From Burkholderia catarinensis (lineage in GTDB: Bacteria > Pseudomonadota > Gammaproteobacteria > Burkholderiales > Burkholderiaceae), in contig NZ_MDEQ02000040.1 of the NCBI RefSeq assembly GCF_001883705.2, positions 1-49,417 on the forward strand: a stretch of 49,417 bases of DNA. Direction: 5' to 3'. Within the stretch, counting starts at the first letter, position 1. Each line of letters starts with the position of its first letter. Shown one piece after another: positions 7,770-16,428 of the stretch. The translations under genes were made by a program, and so were the position numbers. The notes beneath the pieces were generated by a model that saw nothing but the letters and a program-made list of their open reading frames with translations, had not been told where the DNA came from and ran no database searches.

Positions 7770-9233
7770 ATGAACCGCCGCCACTTCCTTTCCACGCTGA
7801 CCGGCGCCGCGCTCGCGCTGCCGCTCGCCCATGCCCGCGCGCTGCCGGCCGCCGGCGTCGCCACCGGCCGCCCGATGCTCGCGCAACAGCTCGCCGATTA
7901 CGCGGCCGGGCTGCAGTATCGCGACCTTGACGCCGCGACGATCGAGACGATCAAGGCGCACCTGATCGACGCGCTCGGCTGCGCGATCGCCGCGCACGAC
8001 GAACGCCCGGTGCGGATCGCGCGCGACGCGGCGCTCGCGTCGCCGGGCGGCGTGTCGACGATCGTCGGCACGAACCAGCGCACGAGCCCCGATCTCGCCG
8101 CGTTCGCGACCGGCACCGCGCTGCGCTATTACGATTTCAACGACGCATACGCCGGCAAGGAGACCGGCCATCCGAGCGACAACATGTCCGCGTGCCTCGC
8201 CGTCGCCGAAGCGCAGCATGCGAACGGTCGCGACCTGATCCTGTCGATCGCGATCGCGTACGAGATCGCGTGCCGGCTGATGGATGCCGCCGCGATCAGC
8301 CCGCGCGGTTGGGATCACACGTGCTACAGCCTGCCCGCCGTCGCGCTCGCCGCGGGCAAGCTGATGCGCATGCCCGTGCCGCAGCTGGTGCAGGCTGTGA
8401 ACCTGTCGATCAACGGCCATCTCGCGCTGAACCAGACGCGCGTCCAGCAACTGTCGAACTGGAAGGCGCTCGCCGATGCGGACGCGGCGCGCAACGCGGT
8501 GTTCTCGACGCAGCTCGCGCGCGCCGGGCTGACCGGCCCCGCACCGATCTTCGAAGGCATGGCGGGGTTCTTTCCGCAGGTGTCCGGGCCGTTCGCCGTC
8601 GACACGCGCGAATTCGGCGGGCGCGGCGGCGCGTTCCGGATCGGCAACTGCTTCGTGAAGTTCTATCCCGCGCAAGGGCTCACGCAAACCGCGATTCCGG
8701 CCGCGCTCGACGTCGCCGCGCAGGTCGGCGACCTGCGCCGCATCCGGCGCATCGAGATCCACACGACCGAGATCGGCTACGTGACGGCCGGCCGCGACCG
8801 CGAAAAATGGGCGCCATCGACCCACGAGACCGCCGATCACAGCCTGCCGTACATCGTCGCGCGCGCGATGCTCGACGGCGACATCACGACCGAGAGCTAC
8901 CGGCACGACGCGCTGCGCGATCCGGCGCTGCGCGCGCTGATCGAGCGGATCGAGGTGCGCGAGGATCCGGCGCTGACCGCCCGCTACCCGATGCAGGCGC
9001 CGAATCGGGTAACGGCCGTGTGCGACGACGGCACGACCTGCTCGAAGCAGGTGGACGACCTGCCCGGCTCGCGGACGCGGCCGATGCGGCGCGACGACTA
9101 CGACGCGAAGTTCACGAAGAACTGCCGGCGGCACTGGAACCCGGCGCAGATCCGCGCGGCGCTCGATTACCTGTGGCGGCTCGACGAACAGCCCGACGTC
9201 GCGACGCTGCCACCGCTGCTCGTCGTCGGCTGA
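7770..9233 (+). CDS. MmgE/PrpD family protein with Tat signal peptide, copy A
   Basis: A 487-residue member of the MmgE/PrpD family (2-methylcitrate dehydratase, cis-aconitate decarboxylase and relatives). The body carries family regions such as LAEQLADYAAGLQY-like and IKAHLIDALGCAIAAH at the N-terminal side, and NCFVKFYPAQGLTQTAI around the middle. Unusually for this normally cytoplasmic family, the N-terminus begins MNRRHFLSTLTGAALALPLA, a twin-arginine (R3-R4) signal with an AxA cleavage site near residue 24, so it may act in the periplasm. It follows the porin closely. The paralogue at 11522-13003 lacks such a signal. Confidence 0.88.
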   Translation: MNRRHFLSTLTGAALALPLAHARALPAAGVATGRPMLAQQLADYAAGLQYRDLDAATIETIKAHLIDALGCAIAAHDERPVRIARDAALASPGGVSTIVGTNQRTSPDLAAFATGTALRYYDFNDAYAGKETGHPSDNMSACLAVAEAQHANGRDLILSIAIAYEIACRLMDAAAISPRGWDHTCYSLPAVALAAGKLMRMPVPQLVQAVNLSINGHLALNQTRVQQLSNWKALADADAARNAVFSTQLARAGLTGPAPIFEGMAGFFPQVSGPFAVDTREFGGRGGAFRIGNCFVKFYPAQGLTQTAIPAALDVAAQVGDLRRIRRIEIHTTEIGYVTAGRDREKWAPSTHETADHSLPYIVARAMLDGDITTESYRHDALRDPALRALIERIEVREDPALTARYPMQAPNRVTAVCDDGTTCSKQVDDLPGSRTRPMRRDDYDAKFTKNCRRHWNPAQIRAALDYLWRLDEQPDVATLPPLLVVG

Positions 9234-9286
9234 CCCGCGCGGTGCGGGACATGGCGGCACATGGCGGAACTCGCCCGGCCGACGCG

Positions 9287-10216
9287 TTACGCCTCCGCCG
9301 CGACGCCGTGCGGCTCGAGCGCTTCCGCGACCTCGACGATGCGGCCGCGCAACCACGCGTGCGCGTTGCTGCCGTCGTAGCGACGGTGCCAGTACAGCGA
9401 CCACGAGACGGGCTCCATCGCGAGCGGCAGCTCGCGGATCACGAGCCGCGCATCGTCGAGGCTCAGCGCGTGCCGCTCCGACATGATCACCGCGTACGGC
9501 AACGCATCCAGCATGTTCGGCACGACGAGCCAGTGCGGCACGTTGAGCGCGATGCGCCGCGTGCAGTTCATGTTCGCGAGCAGGTTGTCGACCAGGCTGT
9601 GGTCGACCGGGTTGATCGACACGTTGAGGAAGTCGAGCGCGAGGAACCGTTCGAGCGTCAGCGGCGTGCCCGCATCCGGATGGCTGCGGCTCATCACGCA
9701 GACCATCCGGTCATGAAACACGATTTGCGACGACAGCGTGCCCGAATTCTCGAGGCCCGCGCTGATCGCCAGGTCGAGCAGCCCCGATTCGAGCGCGTCG
9801 GCGGTCTTGGCGGCGCTCATGTGCACGACGTCCATGCCGATATTCGGGCTGCTCAATCGCATGCAGCGCAGCAGGGCCGGCAGCAACAGCAATTCGGTGA
9901 GATCCGACATGCGCACCGTAAAATGGCGCTCGGATGTAAAAGGATTGAATTGATAATCCGATTCAAATAATTCCTCGATTTGTTGCATGATTTGTCGAAT
10001 CGGCATGGCCAGCGCCTGCGCACGCGGCGTCAATTCCATACCGACCGCGGTACGCGCAAGGATCTCGTCCTTGAACACGAACCGCAGCCGCGCCAGCGCG
10101 TTGCTGACGGCCGGCTGCGTGAGGCCGACCTTCTGGCCGGCCCGTGTGACCTGTTTCTCCGTCAATAGCGCATCGAGTATGACCAGCAAGTTCAGATCGA
10201 TCGAACGTAGATTCAT
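9287..10216 (-). CDS. LysR family transcriptional regulator (NodD/NahR-like)
   Basis: A roughly 309-residue LysR-type regulator. The N-terminus MNLRSIDLNLLVILDALL, followed by the helix-turn-helix QVTRAGQKVGLTQPAVSNAL, matches the NodD/NahR/SyrM branch, which often responds to aromatic or organic acids. The rest fits the two-lobed effector-binding domain. The start at 10216 gives the canonical N-terminus; a start four codons upstream (10228) is possible, and neither has a clear ribosome site. It converges with the mmgE-like gene and has an AT-rich upstream region with palindromes. It lies between sets A and B and could control either. Confidence 0.88.
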   Translation of the reverse strand: MNLRSIDLNLLVILDALLTEKQVTRAGQKVGLTQPAVSNALARLRFVFKDEILARTAVGMELTPRAQALAMPIRQIMQQIEELFESDYQFNPFTSERHFTVRMSDLTELLLLPALLRCMRLSSPNIGMDVVHMSAAKTADALESGLLDLAISAGLENSGTLSSQIVFHDRMVCVMSRSHPDAGTPLTLERFLALDFLNVSINPVDHSLVDNLLANMNCTRRIALNVPHWLVVPNMLDALPYAVIMSERHALSLDDARLVIRELPLAMEPVSWSLYWHRRYDGSNAHAWLRGRIVEVAEALEPHGVAAEA

Positions 10217-10302
10217 GGTTGTGACCATTCACTAAACAGGTTAATCACCGCCTCCGTTTACGATTACGAAATTCCGCAATCGGAGCAATCCCCTGATATT
10301 TA

Positions 10303-10313
10303 GTGCAATGCAC
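10303..10313. promoter_or_regulatory. 11-bp palindrome upstream of LysR gene
   Basis: GTGCAATGCAC is a perfect dyad about 90 bp upstream of the LysR start, within the AT-rich region 10217-10465 that holds no gene. It is a candidate autoregulatory LysR box. The region also contains TCCG-CAAT-CGGA (10273-10284). Confidence 0.35.
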
Positions 10314-10465
10314 AAGAATAGTCCAATCTTGACATGACGATATTTTTTAGATAAAGCGCGATATTATTTACGCTCCTAAATTAAATCGCCCGTTGCGCGT
10401 CGATTCTTCTGAATACCTTGCCAATCGGCAATTGAATCCGGCTTTGTGCAAGCCGGTCGCGTTGC

Positions 10466-10501
10466 AAAAAAGTGCGGGCGGCCGCCGCCACGGCCGCCCG
10501 C
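10466..10501 (-). terminator. intrinsic terminator of the set-B operon
   Basis: On the minus strand, 4 nt after the cyclase stop, GCGGGCGGCCG pairs perfectly with CGGCCGCCCGC across a 6-nt loop (11-bp stem, 10474-10501). It is followed by AC and six Ts. This is the clearest Rho-independent terminator in the window and marks the end of the leftward operon. Confidence 0.9.
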
Positions 10502-10505
10502 AGGC

Positions 10506-11525
10506 TCAAACGGTCGCGACAGGATTCGCCGGCGCGCCGACCAGTCCGCGGATATGCAACGGCGGCGCGGTCAGCAGAAACCGGTTCCGGCGGTGCGCAT
10601 GCAGCCAGTGCGCGAGCGGCGTCAGGTGCCACAGCTCGCCGAGGTGAATGCCGAGCTTGAACAGGCACAGTTCGTGCAGCGGCATCAGTGCGCCCGGTTG
10701 CGCGAGCGGCTGAGCATGCTGCGGACGTTCCTCGATCGCATGGTTGTCGGCCACGAGCGCGGCCAGCCCCGATTCGTCGATCCATTGCAGCAGCCGCGCG
10801 TCGCTGCTGTCCAGCACGCACGCGCTCGCGACCGTCGCCGGCGATCCGCCGTCATCGTTCAGCAGCAGATCCGCGAAGCCGGTGTGAATGCAGACGATGT
10901 CACCGCGCTCGACCTGCACGCGGTCCGCCTCCATCACCTGCATCAGTTGCGCGAAGCCGACCTTCGTGCGCGCGTCGCCGAAATGACGCCGCAGGTCGAT
11001 CAGCACGCCGCGCCCCTGCACGCCCGTCTGCGCCATCACCTCGATGCCGAGCGCGCGAGCGCCGCCCGTCACGTCGCCTTCCTGCGGCACCAGCAGATGC
11101 TCGCCCATCCGGTAACCGTTGTAGAACACGATTTCCGGCACGCCGTCGCCGTCCGCGTCGAACAGGCCGCCCACGTGCGACAGGCCGTCCCATTGCGTCG
11201 AGAACTGCGAGTGCATGCAGAACGAATCGTCGCAGACCACGTCGGTTGCGTTGGCAACCTGTTCATCCGCGCGATAGCCGAAGTACGGCTTGCCGCCGAG
11301 CAGCGCCGGCATGATCGCCGGCGGCCGGCGCCGCGCGTTCAGCCCGCCGCCGCGCGGCACGTCGAGCGGCAGGCTCAGCGAGAACGACAGCCCTTCCCGG
11401 ACCTCGGCTGCGCCCTGCCGCACCTTGTCCGGCGTCAGCCAGTTCAGCCGCCCCTTCTGATCATCGGGACCGAAATCGCCCCAGTTCGAGCCGGGCGGCC
11501 GTTTTTTCCAGCGGGGTGCATTCAA
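10506..11525 (-). CDS. cyclase family hydrolase, copy B
   Basis: A 339-residue paralogue of the 2088-3107 cyclase. The shared block PPGSNWGDFGPDDQ begins near residue 10 and the substituted metal motif QFSTQWD..LSHVG is conserved. I place the start at a TTG (11525-11523), because AGGAGG lies 9 nt upstream, there is no in-frame ATG before the conserved N-terminus, and the TTG overlaps the upstream MmgE stop as TTGA. This gives the same 1020-bp length as copy A. The nearby ATG is out of frame. It is the last gene before the terminator. The substrate is unknown. Confidence 0.85.
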   Translation of the reverse strand: MNAPRWKKRPPGSNWGDFGPDDQKGRLNWLTPDKVRQGAAEVREGLSFSLSLPLDVPRGGGLNARRRPPAIMPALLGGKPYFGYRADEQVANATDVVCDDSFCMHSQFSTQWDGLSHVGGLFDADGDGVPEIVFYNGYRMGEHLLVPQEGDVTGGARALGIEVMAQTGVQGRGVLIDLRRHFGDARTKVGFAQLMQVMEADRVQVERGDIVCIHTGFADLLLNDDGGSPATVASACVLDSSDARLLQWIDESGLAALVADNHAIEERPQHAQPLAQPGALMPLHELCLFKLGIHLGELWHLTPLAHWLHAHRRNRFLLTAPPLHIRGLVGAPANPVATV

Positions 11526-13003
11526 GATCGGTGTCCTCCTTCCGTGCCCGACGTCAGTGCCGCGATCGCGTCGAGCGTCGCATCGTCGGCCAGCGCCTGC
11601 ACCGCGTCGCGCAGCGCGAGCGCGCGCGCCATGCCGAGCGCCGAACTCGCCGCCAGCACGAATTTCGCGATGAGTTCCTGTTCGGTCAGCGGCCGCGAAT
11701 TCGTGCCCTTGCTCGATTCGATCCGAGCCTCGCGCACCTGCCCGTCGCGCAGCTCGACGCGCAGCACGGCCGGCAGGAAATTCGGGAAGCGCGCGTCGCA
11801 CCACGGATCGGCCACGCAGCGCACCTTCGCGGCCAGCGCGCGCCGCGCGGGGTCCTGCGCAAGCGCATCGTCGAAATCGTCGAACCAGACGCCGAGCCCG
11901 CCGCCGCCGAGCAGCGCCGCCGCGACCGTGTATGGTCCCGAGAACGCCGCCGCATAGCCGTTCGGCGGATTCGCCTTCAGCTCCGCCGGCTCGCCGATCG
12001 TGCGCAGCGTCGACGTCGCGACCCGCAGCTCGGCCGACACCACGTCGTCCGCCGTCACGCCTTCCGCCTTCAGTTGCAGCGCGGCGTCGATGCCCGGATG
12101 CGTGAAGTGGTTGCACGGATACGGCTTGAAGATGATCCGGCTCGTCTCCCATTCGTCGCCCAGGTCGCGCAGCACCGCGTCGACATCGGCAAGGTCGCCG
12201 CACCACGCGTGGAAGAAGCCGAAGCGGCCTTCGAGCGCGGTCGGCGGCGCGGTCACGCCCGCGCCCGCCAGTTCCGCCGCGCTCACGCCCGCATGCGCCG
12301 CCCAGCCGCAGTGGATCCGCTTCACCGAACCGCCGGTGCGGTTCGCTTCGAGCAGGCCCGCGCCCATGCTCGCGGCAATGCCGAGCGCCGCCGCGATCTG
12401 TGCAGCGTCGAGCCCGAGCAGCATCGCCGCGGCCGCCGCCGCGCCGACCGTGCCGCAGATCGACGTCGCGTGCTGGCCGCGCTCGAAGAACACCGAGTTG
12501 CCGAGCCGCTCGTTGTAAGCGGCGACGCCGAGCCGGATGCACACCTCGGTGCCGACCGTGATTGCGTCGAGCAGCGCCGCACCCGACGCGCCGCTCGCCT
12601 GCGCGACGGCGATCGCGGCCGGAATCACGGACGCGCTCGGATGCAGCACCGACCGCATGTGCGAATCATCGAAATCCATCGCATGCGCGAGCGTGCCGTT
12701 GACGAGCGCGGCGCTCGCGGCCGGCAGCCGGTCGGGCGCGCCGATCACGCTCGCCGGGCCGGTGCCGGCCCAGCGCCGCGCGACCTGCAGCACCGACTGC
12801 GCGACCGGTTCGTCGTGCGCGATCAGGCTGTTGCCGATCACGTCGAGCACGCGCGCGGCGGCCTCGACGCGCAGCCTGCGATCCAGCCCTTCGGCGCGCA
12901 CCGCCGCCGCGAAGCGGCCGAGCGCGCCGACGATGCCGTCGGGCGGCGCCGGCCGGGTTGTCGCGGCCGCCGCCGGAGCGGAAAGCGTCTCGGGTGTGCT
13001 CAT
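11522..13003 (-). CDS. MmgE/PrpD family protein, copy B (cytoplasmic)
   Basis: A 493-residue MmgE/PrpD protein. The start at 13003 has GGAG upstream and overlaps the CitE-like stop as ATGA; the open frame running upstream to 13588 only overlaps the CitE gene. Family features include RVLDVIGNSLIAHDEP near the N-terminus, LVNGTLAHAMDFDDSH, and an alanine/glycine-rich helical core. Relatives dehydrate 2-methylcitrate or decarboxylate cis-aconitate. There is no signal peptide, unlike copy A. It sits in a tightly coupled CaiB-CitE-MmgE-cyclase block, so a hydratase or dehydratase step on a dicarboxylic intermediate is the likely role. Confidence 0.9.
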   Translation of the reverse strand: MSTPETLSAPAAAATTRPAPPDGIVGALGRFAAAVRAEGLDRRLRVEAAARVLDVIGNSLIAHDEPVAQSVLQVARRWAGTGPASVIGAPDRLPAASAALVNGTLAHAMDFDDSHMRSVLHPSASVIPAAIAVAQASGASGAALLDAITVGTEVCIRLGVAAYNERLGNSVFFERGQHATSICGTVGAAAAAAMLLGLDAAQIAAALGIAASMGAGLLEANRTGGSVKRIHCGWAAHAGVSAAELAGAGVTAPPTALEGRFGFFHAWCGDLADVDAVLRDLGDEWETSRIIFKPYPCNHFTHPGIDAALQLKAEGVTADDVVSAELRVATSTLRTIGEPAELKANPPNGYAAAFSGPYTVAAALLGGGGLGVWFDDFDDALAQDPARRALAAKVRCVADPWCDARFPNFLPAVLRVELRDGQVREARIESSKGTNSRPLTEQELIAKFVLAASSALGMARALALRDAVQALADDATLDAIAALTSGTEGGHRS

Positions 13004-13872
13004 GCCAGTGCTCCACTGAGTCGAAGATTGTTCGCGAGCGCAAGCGTGACGCGCGCGTTGGCGATCAGCGGCGGCGCGACCACGCGGCCGTCCGGCAGCA
13101 CGAACACCGACGACGCCGAGGCCTTGCCCGCCGCCGCATCGACCGCCTCGAGCACGCGCTCGGCCGCGCGGATCTCGTCGTCCGACGGCGTGAACACTTC
13201 GTTGATCACCGGCAACTGCGACGGATGGATCGCGAAGCGGCCGAGGAACCCCATCGATTTCGCGCGCAGCGTCGATTCCTTCAACCCGTCGAGATCGGGC
13301 AGCGTGTGATAGACGGTCTGGATCGGCCCGTTCAGCCCCGCCGCGCGCGACACGACCACACAGCGCGCGCGGCACACCTCGAGCGTGAAGTTGTCGACGC
13401 CGATCTGCAGGTCCGCGCGCAGATCGCTCTCGCCGAGCCCGATCCGTTCGAGCCGCGGCGACGCGGTCGCGAGCTGGTAAGCCGTCTCGACGCCGTACGC
13501 CGACTCGATCAGGATCTGGATTCCCGCATCGCAGCCGAGCGCGTCGAGCCAGCCCGCGACCTCCTGGATATGCTGCGGCAGGTCGCACTTCGGCAGGCGC
13601 AGCGCCTGCAGCGCGGGCTGCGCGATTGCTTCGACATCATCGCGACACCACGGGCTGCCGATCGGGTTGATCCGCACGTAGGTCGGTTTCGGCGGACCTT
13701 CCGCGAGAATCGCGGCGGCCGCCTCGCGTGCTTCGGCCTTGTGGCTGGCCGGCACGGCGTCCTCGAGGTCGAGCACGACGGCATCGGCCTCGCTGGCATA
13801 CGCCTTCTCCACCACCTGCGCCTTGTGCGCGGGCACGTAAAGGTAACTGCGGTAAGTTGCGCTGGTTTTCAC
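13000..13872 (-). CDS. HpcH/HpaI aldolase / CitE-like lyase, copy B
   Basis: A 290-residue CitE-like CoA-thioester lyase with RSYLYVPAHK at the N-terminus, AVVLDLEDAVP, the ILIESAYGVETAYQLA glutamate block and a C-terminal GRFAIHPSQLP. The start is a GTG whose bases overlap the upstream CaiB stop (GTGA), with GAGGTG six nt upstream. It is coupled likewise to the MmgE gene downstream by ATGA. Together with CaiB it fits an activate-then-cleave pathway of the citramalyl- or malyl-CoA type. The exact substrate is not shown. Confidence 0.9.
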   Translation of the reverse strand: MKTSATYRSYLYVPAHKAQVVEKAYASEADAVVLDLEDAVPASHKAEAREAAAAILAEGPPKPTYVRINPIGSPWCRDDVEAIAQPALQALRLPKCDLPQHIQEVAGWLDALGCDAGIQILIESAYGVETAYQLATASPRLERIGLGESDLRADLQIGVDNFTLEVCRARCVVVSRAAGLNGPIQTVYHTLPDLDGLKESTLRAKSMGFLGRFAIHPSQLPVINEVFTPSDDEIRAAERVLEAVDAAAGKASASSVFVLPDGRVVAPPLIANARVTLALANNLRLSGALA

Positions 13873-15107
13873 ATCACACCTCGTTCGGTCAAATCGGCGA
13901 TCTCGCGCCGCTCCAGTCCCAATGCGCCGAATACTTCGTCGTTGTGGGTGCCGCGCGCCGGGCCGCCCCAGCGGATCGTGCCGGGCGTGTCGGACAGCCG
14001 GAACGGCACGTTGTGCGTGCGGAACGCGCCGAGTTCCGCGTCGGGCACCGATACGACCGAGCCGAGCGCCGCGTACTGCGGATCGCGCAGCACGTCGGCG
14101 ACGTCGTAGATCGGCGCGACCGCCGCCTGTGCCCGCTCGAATTCAGCGATCACCTCGTCGCGCGTGCGCTGCCCGATCCAGCCGCCGACCGCCGCATCCA
14201 GCTCGTCCGCATGCTTCGCACGTTCGGACCCGTTCGCGAACCAGGGTTCGTCGATCAGGTCCGCACGGCCGACGAGACGCATCACGCGCTCCGCGATGCT
14301 GTGCGCCGACGTCGACAGCGCGACCCACTTGCCGTCCAACGTGCGGTAGACACCGCGCGGCGAATTGTTCGGCGAACGATTGCCGGTGCGCGCGGGCACC
14401 TGGCCCGTCTGGTCGTAGCTCGCGACCTGCGCGCCCATCGCGGCGAGCATCGTCTCGATGATCGCGAGATCGACGACCTGGCCGCGCCCGGTGCGCTCGC
14501 GCGCCTTCAGCGCGGTCATGATCGCGAACGCGGCGGTCAGCCCCGCGACCGTATCGGCGAGCGGAAACGATGGCAGCAGCGGCGGCCCGTCCGCCTCGCC
14601 GGTGATCGACGCGAGCCCGCTCATCGCCTCGGCCAGCGTACCGAAGCCCGGGCGGCTCGCATACGGGCCGAACTGGCCGAAGCCCGTCACCCGCACGAGC
14701 ACGAGCCGCGGGTTGATCGCGGACAGCACGTCATAGCCGAGCCCCCAGCGTTCGAGCGTGCCGGGCCGGAAATTCTCGACGACCACGTCTGCCTGCGCCG
14801 CCAGTTCGCGGAAGATCCGCTGGCCGTCGGTCGTGCCGAGATTCAGCGTGACCGCCCGCTTGTTGCGCGCGAGCACCTTCCACCACAACGGCACGTCGTC
14901 GCGACGCGCGCCGTACTTGCGCGCCGGATCGCCGTCCGGATGCTCGACCTTGATCACGTCGGCGCCGTAGTCCGCGAGCATCGTTGCCGCGAGCGGGCCC
15001 GCGAACAACGTCGCGGCGTCGATCACGCGAATGCCGTCGAGCGGCGCCGGTTTGGGCGCGTCCGACGCCGCGCCGGCGTCGACTTGCCCGATTTCCACAG
15101 TGGCCAT
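13869..15107 (-). CDS. CaiB/BaiF family CoA-transferase, copy B
   Basis: A 412-residue class III CoA-transferase. After a variable N-terminal stretch come the family block IRVIDAATLFAGPLAATMLADYG (written here only as a region, residues about 27-48), VIKVEHPDGDPARKYG, and GFGQFGPYASRPGFGTLAEA. GGGAGA precedes the ATG. The stop overlaps the next start by 4 nt. It is more diverged from copy A than a recent tandem duplication would give, suggesting an old duplication or separate acquisition of the two gene sets. Confidence 0.9.
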   Translation of the reverse strand: MATVEIGQVDAGAASDAPKPAPLDGIRVIDAATLFAGPLAATMLADYGADVIKVEHPDGDPARKYGARRDDVPLWWKVLARNKRAVTLNLGTTDGQRIFRELAAQADVVVENFRPGTLERWGLGYDVLSAINPRLVLVRVTGFGQFGPYASRPGFGTLAEAMSGLASITGEADGPPLLPSFPLADTVAGLTAAFAIMTALKARERTGRGQVVDLAIIETMLAAMGAQVASYDQTGQVPARTGNRSPNNSPRGVYRTLDGKWVALSTSAHSIAERVMRLVGRADLIDEPWFANGSERAKHADELDAAVGGWIGQRTRDEVIAEFERAQAAVAPIYDVADVLRDPQYAALGSVVSVPDAELGAFRTHNVPFRLSDTPGTIRWGGPARGTHNDEVFGALGLERREIADLTERGVM

Positions 15108-15207
15108 GCCGTTCTCCCATCAGATGGATTGCACGGCGCCGCGCACCGTCATCGTCTGCATGACTAATCATCGTGCAGCGATGCGGGCGCGGCGCGCGAC
15201 CTGCCGC

Positions 15208-16371
15208 TCAGACGGCGTTGATCCGGTAGATCGGGAAATACGTCTGGATCTTCCCGTTCAGGTAGTCGGACGCGAGCTTCGGCACCTCGTCGAAATCGAA
15301 GATCTCGGTCGGCTCCTGGCCGATCCAGCCGCTCTTTTCCTGGAAGTCGCGGATCGTGATGCTGTCGTCGTAGCGCCACGCATGCGTGTGGATGTGCAGG
15401 CGGCGGTTGATGCATTCCGTCGCGCGCAGGTTCCACAGGCGCATCCCGGTCTTCCAGCCGACCGTCGCGATGATGCCGGTGCGGCCGACCACACGCGTCG
15501 TCGCGCGATACAGTGCGCCGCCGAGGTTGTCGAGGAAGATCGCGACGCCACGGCCGCCGCTCAGTTCCGCGATCGTCTCCGCGAACACGCGCTCCGACTC
15601 CCGATAGCTCGCCTGGTACTCGGGATCGGTCTTGTAGCGCTCGTCGTCATACGCGAGATTCGGGAACTTGCGTCGATCGACCGGCGTGATGCCGAGCTTC
15701 GCGAGCTCCTCGAGGCGCCGGTCGTTGCTCGCCGTCATCGCGACGCGAAAACCCTCGCGCTTCGCGAGCTGCAGCTCGGCGAGCGTCGTGCCGCCGCCCC
15801 AGCCGAACACCAGGTAGTCAGCCGGATCGACGTCCCGCAACTGCGAGCGCCAGCACGCCGACGCCACCTTCCAGTTGTCCCACGCGGTGAAGTAGCGGCC
15901 GTACGTCGCCCATTGCAGCAGCGAATGGCGGCTGTCCGTCGGCACCGCCACGAGGTTGTCGGCGCGCATCTTGGTCCGCTGCGCCATCACGCCGATCGTG
16001 CCCGGCGCGTCGTACGCATAGACGAGCTCGGCGAACCCGTTTTCGTCGCGCTTGCCGAACGGCATCACCATGCAGATCTCGCCCTCCTTCAGCGCCTTCA
16101 CGCCGCTGCCGCGCTCGACGATGCGCACCAGCGCGCCGTTGCCGAGCACGATCTTGTCCTCGCGGCGCTGCCGGCAGATGTCGACCGGATTGCGCGACAG
16201 CGCGTGGTCGAGGTTCGCTTCCCACGATCCGTACAGCGGCTCGACCAGCACCTCGTCGGTTTCCAGATCGGAGAATTCGAAGGTCTCGCGACGCAGCTCG
16301 CCCGCCACGGGCGCCTGCTTCCTGCTCGGTTCCGGTCCTGCGTAGAGAACCCATGCATCGGTCTTGATCAT
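15208..16371 (-). CDS. MDR-superfamily oxidoreductase (crotonyl-CoA reductase-like)
   Basis: A roughly 387-residue medium-chain dehydrogenase/reductase with a Rossmann nucleotide-binding stretch (DYLVFGWGGGTTLAELQLAK) in the middle. Its distribution of motifs recalls enoyl- or crotonyl-CoA reductases more than zinc alcohol dehydrogenases, and no obvious structural-zinc cysteine cluster is visible. The ATG at 16371 has GAGG at proper spacing; an ATG two codons earlier (16377) is too close. It lies 51 nt after the isochorismatase-like gene and 100 nt before CaiB. It may reduce an unsaturated acyl-CoA or acid in the same pathway. The family call is firm, the substrate is not. Confidence 0.8.
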   Translation of the reverse strand: MIKTDAWVLYAGPEPSRKQAPVAGELRRETFEFSDLETDEVLVEPLYGSWEANLDHALSRNPVDICRQRREDKIVLGNGALVRIVERGSGVKALKEGEICMVMPFGKRDENGFAELVYAYDAPGTIGVMAQRTKMRADNLVAVPTDSRHSLLQWATYGRYFTAWDNWKVASACWRSQLRDVDPADYLVFGWGGGTTLAELQLAKREGFRVAMTASNDRRLEELAKLGITPVDRRKFPNLAYDDERYKTDPEYQASYRESERVFAETIAELSGGRGVAIFLDNLGGALYRATTRVVGRTGIIATVGWKTGMRLWNLRATECINRRLHIHTHAWRYDDSITIRDFQEKSGWIGQEPTEIFDFDEVPKLASDYLNGKIQTYFPIYRINAV

Positions 16372-16428
16372 CGTCATGCCTCGGTAAATGACTCTGTTTG
16401 AATGTGCACGCCGAACCCGCCGCTTCGT

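Noticed and set aside
9234..9286. CCCGC-GCGGT-GCGGG hairpin between the convergent mmgE and lysR genes
   Set aside because: The 5-bp stem has no T-tract on either strand, so a terminator call is not supported.
6246..9404. Very long minus-strand frame (over 1000 codons) opposite the porin and MmgE genes
   Set aside because: It is antisense to well-supported genes, arginine- and histidine-rich with no domain, and is an expected by-product of high third-position GC.
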